Origin: Tilletiaria anomala UBC 951
Taxonomy: Eukaryota; Basidiomycota; Exobasidiomycetes; Georgefischeriales; Tilletiariaceae
NCBI RefSeq assembly: GCF_000711695.1
Contig: NW_013547018.1
Coordinates: 310,001-374,000 of the forward strand
DNA length: 64,000 bases
Direction of reading: 5' to 3'
Notes under the pieces: model-generated
What the model was told of the DNA's origin: nothing
Database searches by the model: none
What the model saw: the letters and a program-made list of their open reading frames with translations, nothing else
Shown: one piece after another, positions 43,971 through 55,882 of the stretch
Layout: every line of letters begins with the position of its first letter
How positions within the stretch are numbered: the stretch's first letter is position 1
Program-made: the position numbers and the translations under genes

Positions 43971-45593
43971 ATGGCGGGCGAGTTGCGAGTCCTCAGTCTG
44001 AATTGCTGGTAAGTAAGGGCAGAGCATGCTCGCTTACTCAAGTTTAACGTGTGCTGAGACGGTTGGATTTTGCGTCTGTTTCTTTGAATGTGCGTCGTAA
44101 AGGGGCCTCCCGCAGCCCCTATCAAAGGCCAAGCAAGTGCGCATGCGAGCGATCGCCGCCCGTCTTGCGTTGTCATTCTACGACATTGTCGGTCTGCAAG
44201 AGCTTTGGGTCTCCTCGATCGATTATGTAGAATTCAAGAGCGCTTTGTCCGTCCGTTTCCCGTACTCCAAATTCTTCTACGGCGGCAGCTTCGGGATGGG
44301 GCTCGCCATCTTTAGCCGCTTTCCCATTGTCGAGACACAGAGTCGCAGCTATACGTACAACGGCTGGCCTGTTGCCGTCGCACACGGCGACTGGATTGTC
44401 GGCAAAGGTGCTGGCTGCGCGACCATCAGCGTGCAGTCCTCGCCAGAAGGAAGCATCGAAGACGGGTTTCTGCTCGATGTGTGGGTCACGCACACCGTCG
44501 CAGCCGGCGGTGAAGATGGTCCGGAGCATGCGCGCTGTCCACGCATCACGCAGACGTACGAGCTGGCACATTGGGCACGCGAGAGCGCCGAGCGCGGGAG
44601 ACACGTCATCGCTCTGGGTGACTTTAACTGCACGCCGCCATCGCTGTCGACGGGCATGATGCGGCACATTGGCCAATTCAGCGACGCGTTCCTCGAAACT
44701 CACCCCTCCTTGCCGCCCAACGCTACGACGCTACCATCCGACTCGGGCGCAGAGAGCAGTTCCCAGTTGCATATACAGATGCAACGTCAGCAGCAGCCCG
44801 ATCCCCAGCGGGCCATCGACGAATTGGGCGTCACGTGCGATTCGCCGCTGTGCACTTGGACAGCGGGTAAGAAGCTCGACGCGCGAGCGCAGCAGGGCGC
44901 AGGGAAGCGGCTCGACTATATTTATTACACCGGTCCTCGCCGTGGCGAGGGTATGTACAATCGTAGACAGGCAGCCGCGCATGGCCGACTCAAGGCGCGC
45001 GAATGCCAGGTGTGCTTCACCGAGCCCATCCCCGGGCACGGCTTTTCATATACAGATCACTTCGGAGTCGAGGCCGTCTTTGACATTGCATCAGAGTCGG
45101 CGCAGCCTTCCTCGGCGTTTTCATCGTGCATGACAGCGTCACAATCCACTGCGATCCGAACGCTCGAGTTGTCCATAAACGCTTTGACGATGGGCCAGAG
45201 ACAAGCAGGCAAGCAGCAGCGCACGCAGCTCACCGGATTCTTTGTCATCCTCATCATCGCTGTTGCCCTCGTCATCGGGAGCGGTTTCCAGTCCGTGAAA
45301 GGCGTTGGTGTCGTGTTCACGTTCCTCAGCGTCGTAGCTGGCTGGGGCGCGACGACATTGTTGTACAGCGGGCTCATTTGGGGCGAGTGGGAGAAACGTG
45401 AGCCCCCCACAGTCTGTCCGCCGCTTTGCAATGACAGAGGACACTAATTCATTATGGGCATCTCACAGGTATATACACGACCTTCCGCGAGTCGATGGCG
45501 CTCGAACTGGCGCATCTTCAACAGCCGCCGTCGCCGCCCTTGGGACCGGCGCGAAATGACAGTGTCACTATCGCGGATGTGTCATTGATCTGA
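43971..45593 (+). CDS. ISC1: Inositol phosphosphingolipid phospholipase C (neutral sphingomyelinase family)
   Basis: Mg-dependent phosphodiesterase that cleaves complex inositol sphingolipids to ceramide in ER and mitochondrial membranes. Exons 43971-44008, 44103-45397 and 45469-45593 give 485 aa, close to yeast Isc1 (477). The first exon encodes MAGELRVLSLNCW, the usual start of the endonuclease/exonuclease/phosphatase fold. Catalytic blocks are GLQELWV (metal-binding Glu), DVWVTHTVA, GDFNCTPPS, and YTDHFGVEA (Asp-His). Two membrane helices near the C-terminus (about 392-412 and 415-440) match the family. The third exon restores IYTTFRESMALEL. It is tail to tail with the next gene, 103 nt away. 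Confidence 0.95.
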
Positions 45594-45696
45594 CATAGAC
45601 CTCGCCTGAATACGGAGCAGGGGATAGGATACCGAATCTTTTTTGAAAAGTGCATGCTCATAGCATATCAAGGCATTCCACATGCCCCTTGGCTGA

Positions 45697-48540
45697 TTAT
45701 TGTTGCGCGTCGAACAAGAGCTGGCTGGTGGCGAGGCACAAGTTGACCTCGTCCGCCATGGGAATGACCCTGCAAGCGCGGCAACCCTCCAGCTCGGTCA
45801 GGGAAGCGATCGACAAAGAGGTCTGCCAAGCTACTCACATGTCCCAGTATTTGGATAGCTCTGCCAAAGTATCATGAGCCTCTTTCACCTTCTCCCAGAT
45901 TTCGTGTAGCTGTATCAACTGCTGCTGCCGACCCTCCTGCGTCGCCATCTTGCGCAAGTCCTTCTGCAGCGCTGCTGATCCTTGTGCAGATTGTACAAGC
46001 TCGCGCGAAAAGTCCGAAATGGGCGCGGCAGAGGCAGTGCTAGCACCCACACCTGCACCGGCCTTAAGCGTAGCAATATCGTCGTCTGCGTGAGCTTTGT
46101 GCTCGTCATCATCGAGTCCGTTCGAGAGCGAGAGCGCTTGCATCAAGAGCGTAAAAGCGATGAGCACGTGCGAGCATGCCGGGAATGGATTCACTTTGAG
46201 TGCGTCGCCGCGCGAGAGCTCGAGCAGGCGCTTGCTCGCGTAGACGCATCGATCAAGACTGTACCTTGCATCGAAGGGTCCTTTGAGTGCAGCAGGCTGC
46301 GGGGGGGGGACATCCGCTGCTGGTGTTGCGGCTCTTTTGGATGCTTTGCCTGCTGAGCAGGTGATGTCGAGGGTTGTTCTGGCGCAGAGTATGTCCACTT
46401 CGACACTGGGTTGAAGGGCCCGTCGAATGCGGCAGGAAAAACCTCATTGAGCCAATCGGTTTCGTTGTCAGCGATGTTGAGCGAGTCAGCGCTAGTTTCC
46501 GCAGGGAAAATGCTGGAGAATGCGTCCGGCATGGGCACCTGGCATATTTGCTTGTTGTTGTTGTCACCCACGCTGCTGAGGAAGCAGAGCTTACGCTCAA
46601 AAAGAGTCGCGCCTTGGAATGCTGAAGAGAGATGCAAAGTGAGCCATGCTGTATACAGCTGAATGGCGGTAGAAAGATGCAGGTACGCGATCATGTCATC
46701 TTCAATGCCGCCCAGATTAGCGGTAGGTGGTTGCGACCGCCATCTGGGCTGATCCCCCCTTTCGATGACTGCGATTTGCTGCTGGAGTGCTTGGTCGATT
46801 GCCGTCATGCTTTGCATGGTCTGCTGCCTGGACGACTGGTTGAGCGATGGGTAGTCAGAGAATGAGCTCGGCGTCGCGGGTTTTGCCATGGAGGCACCGT
46901 CCACAGCGATGCTCGAATCGTCTCCAGCTGATCCGATCGGAACAGCGCCAAAACCAAAATTGCGGCCCAGATCCGCGAGCCTAACTGACGATGAAGTAGG
47001 CTGCAAAGCCCCCTTCATGGTGCTGTCCGACTGATTATCGGGCGTGTCGGTCGATTGCGCGAGTGCGAGTACGCGATCCTGCACGAGGAGCAGCGCTTGC
47101 AGGGAGAGGATATTGCCAGCCCAGGCCTGCTGATCTTTGCAGTTCGGCAGCTCGCTCGTCACGCGCGGATCATCCGCGCGGATCGTCGGGATGCGACCAG
47201 TATTGTAAGAAGCCCACATGAGCAGACCCCATGTGACCCACCACGTGCGCTTCATCATCTCGTGCACATTCTCTGTGGAGAATTGCGCAAAAGCGGTGCT
47301 GGTGCTGGTGGCAGACCCGGCGCTGGATGCCACGCTGAAACAGCTTTGCTGCCGGTGGTGCGGTCTTCCGAACGTCGAGCTGCTTGAATTTCCTGTCAGG
47401 CGGTGCAAGCCCTTTGACATCGCTAGGCCCAGAGCTTGATCCGCCTTAAGTCGTGCTTTGAGGGCCCGTCCGCTGCCGTACTGATGGTGGTAACGAAAGC
47501 CCAAGAGCATGAGCAATCATCACATAATGGAGACCGCCAGTAGCCAACGCACCTCGTAGATGATTAGCACACACAACGCCTGGATGATCTCAAGCAGAGC
47601 GGCAGGACTATCCTGCTCATCGGCTGCTTCGAGCGCCGCATCAATCGCCTCGCTCGCCATGCGCTGGTAGACAGCGGTGATCTGCCTGACACGTTTCTTT
47701 TTCTCTGGACTGCCAAAATTGAGCCCGCTGCCGCCCATGCCGTGCAGTGGACCCGGCGGCTGCTCCTCGTCCATGAGCAGTGGTAGGATGCACTGCAGCG
47801 CCAGCAAAAACGGCGAGCGCGGCGAGAATGACGACGCCAGCGCGGCGAGATGCTCGGGTGGGAGTAAGACTGGAATGAAGCGGTAGAGGTAGCGATAGTA
47901 ATCGATTAGCAGCGCGCTACGGACGCTACTTTGCTCAATGGGTGGGAAGAGATTGGTTGCTGCTTCCCGGTAAGGGTCTGGGTAAAAGCCGGGGGACTGG
48001 AGCACGATGGAGGGTGAGAAAGCATCTTGCTGCTGTTGTTGCTGTCGCTGCTGCTGCTGCTGAGCACTGCCGCCTGGAAAACCCCCATCTCTAGACTGCT
48101 GCGCATGCGTTTGCGACAGGACATTGATCCCAACAGCGGCAGCAACGTCGAAATGCAACAAGCCATCAGCTGCTGTTCCATTCTCCTGCGCCTTTGCATC
48201 TTCTTGCGTTGCCGCCTGCTGATGATGATGGTTTAAAAAGGGCAAGTCGCCGGCGCCGCTCCCACCTCCAAGCGCGTCTAAAGTGATGGGCTGCACACCA
48301 TAGCCATTCGTCCGCGCAGAAGGATGTTGCCCTTGGACAAGCATCGCGATTTCATTAGCATTGGAATTTAGTAACTGCGCTTGACCTCGCCCTGCTCCGA
48401 CTCCCACAACGGCTGCTGCACCCGCCGACAAACTCGTTCCTTGATCTGCCGCTCCTAGCTGCTGCAGTCGCTGCTGCGCAAAAGGATTAAAAAATTGCAT
48501 GCTCACGTCGCTCGGACTGACATGCACCGCACTCGGGGAA

Positions 48541-48589
<49 letters not shown>

Positions 48590-49353
48590 TTGCTTGCCCT
48601 ACCCCCGCTACGCCTCCCAGCTCCGACAATGCCGACATCGCTTCATCCTTCTGGAACTCGCGCAACTGAGGCACAGCCCCTGGCATGCGCACTGTGTGCG
48701 GTAAGTTAGTCATTGCGAGCAGCGACTGCAAATGGCTCTGCATCGTTTCTATGATCGCAACAACCGCGGTTGCACAGTCAGTCAAAACAAGTCATCCCGC
48801 ACAGTTTTGCTCTGTCCGATGAGCCTGGAACCGATCGCTCACTTGCATCAGGCTTCTTCTTCGGCTTGCCCCCTCGCCTGGATATTGTGTATGTGCATTC
48901 GCCCGGCTTGTTGCGCAGCACGCATGCCTTGCACGGGGTTTCGCCGTTGCATTTTGATTTCCTGCATCAATGTATCGGAGCAAAGAATCAGTTTCGATCC
49001 CTCTTTCTCTTGCTAACTCTCTCGACTATGTACCTGGACCGACAAAAGGTACACGCGGCCTTGACGGGAGGCACTTGCGGGGCCTTGTGAATCTGTCCAT
49101 CTCCAATGCCGCTTTCGCCAGTATTCGTAGGACTGGACGACTCGCCAGCAGCTGTTACATCGGTCCGCTTCCGACCATATGAAGTGCCAGCTGTACTGCT
49201 ACTACCGCCGGTGTTTCGTACAGGGCCGATGCTGGATTCACGCTGCGGAGATGATATATTCCCCTCAAGGTTCGGAGATGCTCCTGCTCCTGCTCCTTCG
49301 CCTGAGCCGGAGTGGGAGCCTGATGGAGCACCTCCAGACACTAAATGATTCAT
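45697..49353 (-). CDS. Zn(II)2Cys6 transcription factor with fungal-specific regulatory domain
   Basis: Nuclear regulator of unknown targets. The zinc cluster is assembled across the first junction: Cys 101, 104, 111, 117, 120 and 129 (CTFCRSRKSKCNGETPC, then CVLRNKPGEC), followed by a basic stretch. Proposed exons: 49353-49034, 48961-48843, 48748-47553, 47480-46407, 46296-45839 and 45769-45697; 1079 aa. The middle-homology region shows LLIDYYRYLYRFIPVL, LKADQALGLAMSKGLHRL and WVTWGLLMWASYNTGR. Poly-Gln and an Ala-Thr run from a hexamer repeat lie in the linker. The step at 46406-46297 is uncertain: either a 110-nt intron (GTGTCG to GCAG, phase-matched) or a frameshift at the run of nine G at 46301-46309. 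The start is the first in-frame ATG. Confidence 0.87.
48541..48592. repeat. Hexanucleotide microsatellite GTCGCT, about 8.5 units
   Basis: Near-perfect tandem hexamer inside the coding exon of the regulator. On the coding strand it reads alternating Ala and Thr codons. Since the unit is a multiple of three, length changes would keep the frame. Confidence 0.9.
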
Positions 49354-50129
49354 CCTGCTCGCCTCTTGCGAGCAGCAACGAGCGCTGCCTATCCAGTAGC
49401 TCCAGCCCTTCTGCAGACGCACAGCCGTGGATCGAGGCACACCCTGGTGCGCTATTAGACTACCTGGCAATTGCTCCAGTAGGATGATATTCTGCTCGCG
49501 TTGGCGCAGTCTTGTTGCAAGGTTTGCGTCGCTAAGAAAGGCACCGTGGGCAGCGCGAGCGACTCTTTTCTAGCAGGAGCAGAATGAGTCCCCCGGTGTG
49601 CCGCTCTCGACATGCACTCGGAGGGTCATGTGGCAGTTGCGCATAGCAACGGGATGACCGCATTATATATAACAAGTAGCACCAGAGACCCTGGCCCAGG
49701 CACCGAGAGCAACGCATCAGTGAGACCGTATCACACCTTCCATTCCGCCCATCACCATCTTGACCATTTTCCTCTTGCGATCACCATCTGCCTTGCCACT
49801 CCCCCCGTCTGGTGCAGCTGTGGCGTCGCGTGCATGTACATATCCGCGAACATTCTCGACAGCAACAAGGCCCTGGGATGCACATACCTTCTCATGCCTC
49901 GTGGGTCACCCGTGGCCTTACATATTCGTATGTACTTCAATGTGGCACTTGTATGGCCGAACATTGTCACGCCGACAGCGGAGCACGCGAGCCCCGCTTC
50001 TGCTCAAGTTGTCACTTTGAAGCGTTCATTCTATTGTATGCATGAAGCGCATACCATACATGCATCCAACCTGTAAAGCGACTCGTCGCTTGGCTTTGCA
50101 TATATCTGCATTGGTTCCTTTCATGGGCC
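49354..50129. other. Region between QCR9 3' end and the regulator start
   Basis: About 780 nt, all upstream of the minus-strand regulator and downstream of QCR9. The frame of the regulator is open for another 39 codons upstream of its ATG, so a further 5' exon cannot be excluded. Otherwise nothing recognised. Confidence 0.4.
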
Positions 50130-50934
50130 TCATGACTTCTCGACGAATTTGTCACGAATGTCGTGCCATTGTTTCTGAGTTTTATTATGAGCCAAGGTTG
50201 AATTCGATGTCGAATGGAGCAAGAAGGGGGGGTATAGGTCAAGAATAGAGGTCATAGTCAGTAACCTCTTCTCCTGTTCATGTGTGCAGCGAGCTATGAT
50301 CGGACTGCCAATGATCAACCACGCTCCGGCGGGAAAGGAGCAAAAGCCCAGCTAGGATAACCCAGCCTTGACTTCCGTAAAGACCATCTGCGGTTCCATC
50401 AACGTGAATCATTGAGTGGTGATAACAAGAAAGATCCTGCCCTCGTGCTTGACGAGCCTGTTCCTGCCTGTGTGCATCCTGGCTTATCGTCCGCAGGGTT
50501 GCGCTCAGGGATGTCTCGAGCCTCGGTGCCCATCAGCGGCTGATATCTGCTGCAAGAACCCACCCCTATATTCTTCCACTGAGCCTCCAAGACGACTTTC
50601 CCTGCTGTTGCTACTCCCACTGATGCCTCTCTAACATCAATTTTGACTTTTACTCACCCCGCGGTTGTGGTTGTCCCACCAGGCGGTGGTGGCCGTGTCG
50701 TATCCGATACCGAAAGCAAAGGCACCAAAGAAGACGGTCCCGACGCTGTTGTGCAGTGTTCCAACGAGAATCGGACAGTCAGAGACGAAGAGAAACAGGT
50801 AGAGAGAATGAGAGCGTGTCAGTAAGTATCTACTACATAGGAGCAACGCAAAAAGGGAAGGAGAAGGAGGGCGCGACTGACAAGATCGAGTTCCGCTTGA
50901 AGACGGTGTTGTAGATGGTGGTGGAGAGCGCCAT
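50130..50934 (-). CDS. QCR9: Cytochrome bc1 complex subunit 9
   Basis: Small single-helix subunit of respiratory complex III in the inner mitochondrial membrane (UQCR10 in animals). Three exons: 50934-50882 (MALSTTIYNTVFKRNSI), 50745-50658 (VGTVFFGAFAFGIGYDTA, then WWDNHNRG) and 50174-50130 (KQWHDIRDKFVEKS); 61 aa, close to the family's 60-odd. The first two blocks give the matrix-side start and the transmembrane helix; the third is the conserved C-terminal end. Phase is kept at both junctions. The second intron (50657-50175) is 483 nt, by far the longest intron in the window. It is too short a gene to appear as a single open frame. It is head to head with the IVY1-like gene. Confidence 0.93.
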
Positions 50935-51596
50935 GGCTGGAGAGCAAGCGATGAACGGGGATGGTGACTCGTCGATACTGAGTAGATGTACGATCTTGAA
51001 GTCCTGTCCTGCTCACACCATAATCCTGAAGGCGATGGGGGATTTCGAAGAAGTCCAGGTTGCAAGCCCATGAGCAATCCCAGCTGTTTCCCAGAGCGAG
51101 CCGCCCTGCAGCGAGGGGGTTGGATTTACAGAAAAGGTCCGTGGAAAGGATCACTTTCTCTTTCGGCCGAGTCTGCTGAGACGCTTTAGGGGGAAGAAGT
51201 GGCGCCGAACCATAGGGCGGTAGCGACGCTAGCACTTGTTGAATGCGGGGAACGCGCACAGTGGCGCAGTGCTGCCGCCTGCCATGCGACTCCGACTCCC
51301 ATATTCCTCACCCTGCCCTCTCTATCCATCAGGATATCTTCTATCACGGCCCAAACCATCGCCGGCGACCAGCTCGGCAACACATGGAAGTACATGGGAG
51401 GTTCTGAGTTGGAGCTGCCTGCAAGTACGAAGAAAGCGGTCCAGAGGCGCTTCAAGCAACGAGTCCAGAGCGTCCACCTTGGAGTCTGCTCTCAATATCA
51501 TGCACACTTAGGACTGCTGAATCCAAGCTACGGCTGCACCCTGCCCGACGTCCACTCAACCCTCTCGCAACGAAGTTTGGGCGGTAAATTGTCGCC
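50935..51596. other. Divergent promoter between QCR9 and the IVY1-like gene
   Basis: About 660 nt of shared upstream sequence. Short open frames on both strands lack domains. No motif strong enough to name. Confidence 0.4.
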
Positions 51597-54500
51597 ATGA
51601 AGCGCCTCTTCTCTGGTGGGTACGATAAGCCTGCCTTATCGGGCGTGCCCAGCCCGCCAGCGAACGTTATCGCAGGGGGAGGTCATGGATCCAAGCTATC
51701 CATCAGCTCGCTCACAAGTGGCTCCGCCTCAGGCGCGGCTTCAGGCGGAGCAGGAGGGTCGGCAGCCATCGCAGGCCGGTCCTCTCCTGGCCTTGTACAC
51801 GTACCTTCACCGTATGGCCATTCAGCGGATATATCCTCCCCATCTTCCTTGCAGCAGCAGCAGCTTGCCGCTCGGACCCGTGTCTTTTCCAATGCGAGCG
51901 CGGGCGCTGCCGCGGCGCTCGACAATGCCAGTGAGCAGCCGCAGTACTTTGATCGACCGTTTGCTCCCCCCGAGGCATCTGGCACAAGCTCCAGAATCAA
52001 TTCGACAATGAATGTAGCCGGGAGCGGCTTCCTCGTCCCAGTCTCTGGACAGCCCGTGACGCCAGGCAGCGGCGGCATTCCCAGTGGGCCACCGATCCCC
52101 GCCTACGCGGTCAGCACACCCAGCGGCGATGGGTTCGTGAAAAAAGGCCTTGCTTCGACCCAAACGCCCCCGCAAGCGGCTGTGGCACCGAACTCTTTTG
52201 ATCGGAATGACCTGCACAAGTCGCTGAAAGCGTTGGAGAACTTGCTCGTCTCGCTCGACGAGTATAGAGATCTGGCTGCTCGCATGGCCAAGGCTGAAAA
52301 GAGACTGGCCAAGGCAGCGAACGAGTTGGCCAAAGGAAAGTTCACTCGGGACGTGCCTGGTCAGTTTGCAGCCATCGCTTTGCTTGTTTCTCAACGATGC
52401 CCAGTGCGCTGATCAACCATTTTTTCTATCGTCCAGCTCAAACACTGTCGGTCTCCGCGTCATTGATCGATCTACAGAACGACGTGTCTGCCAAACACGC
52501 CAAATATGTACAAAAAGAATACGAAGCGCTTAATGAATCGTGCGCCAAGTACTTCAAGCGTGTCGCAAAGGAGGAGAAGAACTACATGGGCACAATCGAG
52601 TCACTCGATGCTAAAGTGAAGAAAGCGCACGCGGTGCACGAGAAGAACGCGAGCAAATCCAAATCCGGGCCTAAGGCGATCGAAAGCCACGACAAGTACA
52701 TTGCGTCCGTGAGTCAGCTGACGAGCGAGATCGCCGCGGTAAAGGAGAGGCACGCGCTCTCGCTCGGGGGCAAAGGGCACGTCATCAACCTTGCCATTGC
52801 CTCGTGCATCGGTGGCATGGCCGATGCCGAATTCCGCGCGCACTGCGAGCGCGTCCGTCGCACTGGCCCGCTCGTCGGACGCGTCAACGAGTGGCTCAAC
52901 TTTGCGACGAACGAGGCTATGCCCACATTCCAGCCGCCCGATTGTGCCGGCGGCGAAGACGAGTGGGGACCCGCCGCTGCGCTCGCTGCGGCTCAGGAGA
53001 AGGCCGAACTCGCTGCGGCGCAGCGCAGGGCCGTCGAAGAGGCCGCAAAAGAGACGGCGCAGCTCGAATGGGCCGCTAGGCAGATGGGCTGGGTCCCGCC
53101 GGAAGAGCTGCATCGTGTGCAGAGTGCCGGTACCGATGCTCTTGCTGCACAGCTCCAGCAGCAGCACCAGCAGGAACGGGAGATATGGTCGGCTACTCCA
53201 TCTTCTTCATCGCAAGGAAGACAACAGCAGGATTCTGTTGCTGGCAGCGTGCGCAGCACAGCCTCGAGGAGCGCGAGCTTGTCCTCGCAGCCGATGGGCC
53301 TGCTGCCGAGGCTGGACAGCAATGGACAGATCATCAGTGACAATGCAGCGGATACATCCGCGCTCGATCGGAGCTCGACGCAAAAGGCGGTTTCGTCTGT
53401 TGCTACAAAGCCAACGCCCACAGTAGTAGCAGCAGCGACAGCCTCTACATCAGCGACCGTGTCTGCATTGGCGTCCTTCTCGGTTTCTGCCGCCAAACCC
53501 TCAGCGCAATCCGAGGCGATATGCAAGGACCACTCCAAGACGCATCTGCGTGGGCAAGACTCCTCCTTTGCGGAAGGCACCGTCATCGAGACGCCCCGCC
53601 TGCAGCCGTCTCAGTCCGACTCGGACGCGACGCCTAGTCTGACGAACAGCAACAGCCGCATCGGTTCAGACGATCCGATACCCAGGACGCCGAACGCACA
53701 TAGCAGCGTGGTGGAAGACCTGCTTGCTGCTGGGGCTCTTCACGCTCCTTCTGCCCCTGCTAGGAGTGTAGCTGCGGCTGCGTCCGAGACGGAGCCTACA
53801 CTCACGAATGATAAGAACAGCGCCGTACGCGTCGAAGGCGGCTTGCTCGGAAAATTCGGATTCGAACAGCGGGCATCAGAAGAAGGCGAGATCGGCGGCA
53901 ATGCGAAGGCAGCAATTCAGTCTGCTTCTGCTTTTGCAGCTGCAGTTGCGCCTGCGCCGGTGGTTAATGCTGCTGCAGCGGCAGCAGCGGTAGCGCGTCC
54001 ATCGGAGTCCATTACTTCTGAGACCGACAAACAAAGTCAAGAAGCGCATGTGCGTGCGGCTTCGCCGCCGCCTCTGCTAGACACGCAGCGACCTACGTCT
54101 GAGCGTCCAGCATTGGGGCTTGTAGACGGTCTCTTGCTTCGCCAGTCACAGCAACAAGGTACCTCTGTACCGCCTGGTTCTTACCAATCTGCAAGCGGGG
54201 TTGGTGGCACCGGAGGCCCGCCCGCTATTTGGGAGCGCGAGAGAGTGCGTACAGCCGAGCAGGACACAAGCAACGGCAGACCGGCGCTGAGAAGCCCGCC
54301 TCCGGCGATGCACACCGGGGATGCGGTGGGCGATTCGCCTTACCGGAATGCGTACGATGTCGGGTATGAGTACACGAAGGTAACACCTGGCTACCGCAGC
54401 ACAGGCGGGCAGGTCGCAGGCGTTTCCACCAGGGCTGCTGCTCCTGCTTCAGGCGTCGGAGCTGGCCCTGTTGCTGTCGATGCCCCGCATGAACGGCGTG

Positions 54501-55633
54501 GACCTTCTCATCCGGATCTCAGCTACGAAGCTACGGACCGGTACGCTCCCGCCGTCGGGAGCAGTCGCATCGACGGCCCTACGCTCCACCGAAACACCAG
54601 CACGGACAGCGAACGCAGCTTTGTTGCGAGGATGAAAGCAAAGTATCAAGCAGAGAAGTTAGGGATCGCAGCGCCTGCTACGGTTGTGCCGGATCGCGGT
54701 CCGCCGTACGCTGAGCGCGATAGCGCTCGGTACTATCGCAATCCAGCAGATCGAGCAGTATCGTATGGCGCCCCGCCACCACTTGCTGGTCGCGCTTCGG
54801 CCAGCAGAAGTAGCAGTGCTGGTCCGCGCTACTCTGAACCACCACCCCCTCGCCACAGCTACGACCACCACAATGGCTACGCTCGCGATGATTATCGTTA
54901 CGCATCACAGTCTTCTCGCCCGCCGCCTGATGCATCTGCTTATGATGACAGGTACGGTGGACGCGCTGCACCGCCAGCAGCACCGTTGGCTGCCGATGGG
55001 GACCCACCGCGCAGACCGCACGACAGCATGCCGCCTCCTTTGTCTCCCGGTCGATCATTTCAGCAGGGCCTCAGCCCCCTACCTTCCGAGTTTGGAAGCT
55101 TGCGATCCGATCGTAGCCCGCCACTGCAGCAGCAGTCTCAGTACGCACAGCGTCCAACCATGGGCCTCGTCGATGATGAGCCGCAGCATTCAAGCGTGTG
55201 CGGTTGCGCTAAGTGTTCTGCGCGTCATTACGGGTCTGGGGGTGGCGCAGCAGGAGGCGTAGGAAGCGGTGGGGGAAGCAGTAACCGGGGCACCGATCCG
55301 AGGCGCTTCACTGCACCTCCGCCTGCTTCTCTATCGGCAAGCATGGGCGGCCCTCGAAGCACGAGCAGCGACGGGCGGCAGCTGATGCCTTCTTCCTCAT
55401 TATCGGCAGCTGTGTCGGGAGCGTACTACTCCCCCCGCGACCAGATGAGCGGCGGTAATAGGCAGTCCATGCCGCCGCCTAGCAGGAGCGCCGGCGCCGG
55501 TGCGGGCGCAGGTGCAGGTCGTGATGGCTACGGCGCGCCATTACCGTCACTGCAGGGACAAGCGGGCCCGTACGATCCCGAGTCAGTGTATGGGAGGCGC
55601 AGCTTTGACGCGGACGGGCGGCGCGTCGCTTAG
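51597..55633 (+). CDS. IVY1-like protein with I-BAR/IMD-like helical domain
   Basis: Probable phospholipid-binding, membrane-shaping protein; yeast Ivy1 is a vacuole and endosome protein that binds phosphoinositides and Ypt7. Exons 51597-52359 and 52437-55633 give 1319 aa. The predicted helical bundle at about 205-425 starts LHKSLKALENLLVSLDEYRD and continues across the junction (SASLIDLQNDVSAKHAKYV, then FKRVAKEEKNYMGTIESL), ending near VNEWLNFATNEAMPTFQPP. This layout of a charged coiled bundle suits the IMD/I-BAR class; I recognise it by pattern, not by search. A Gln/Ala-rich helix follows (about 430-500). The remaining 800 residues are disordered, rich in Ser, Pro, Gly, Arg and Tyr, much longer than in yeast. 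An eisosome-type BAR protein is an alternative. Confidence 0.75.
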
Positions 55634-55882
55634 CCACGCCGAGACTGTAAGTACCCACAGTTAAGGGTAGTGCACAAATCAAGTAGGGATCAAGCTACTG
55701 ACCGATACCCTCACGATGCCTCGCATAGGTTCGCTGAGCTAGTCACGCTGGATGGCCATCTTCCTGGAGATTGGCATGGCAGCTTCCTGATTATTCGAAA
55801 CAGTGATGCTGCTTCATTGATGAGGAACACAACAACAGATAATTGTAGTGCTCATGGATAACGGATACGCTGCATGCAATTT

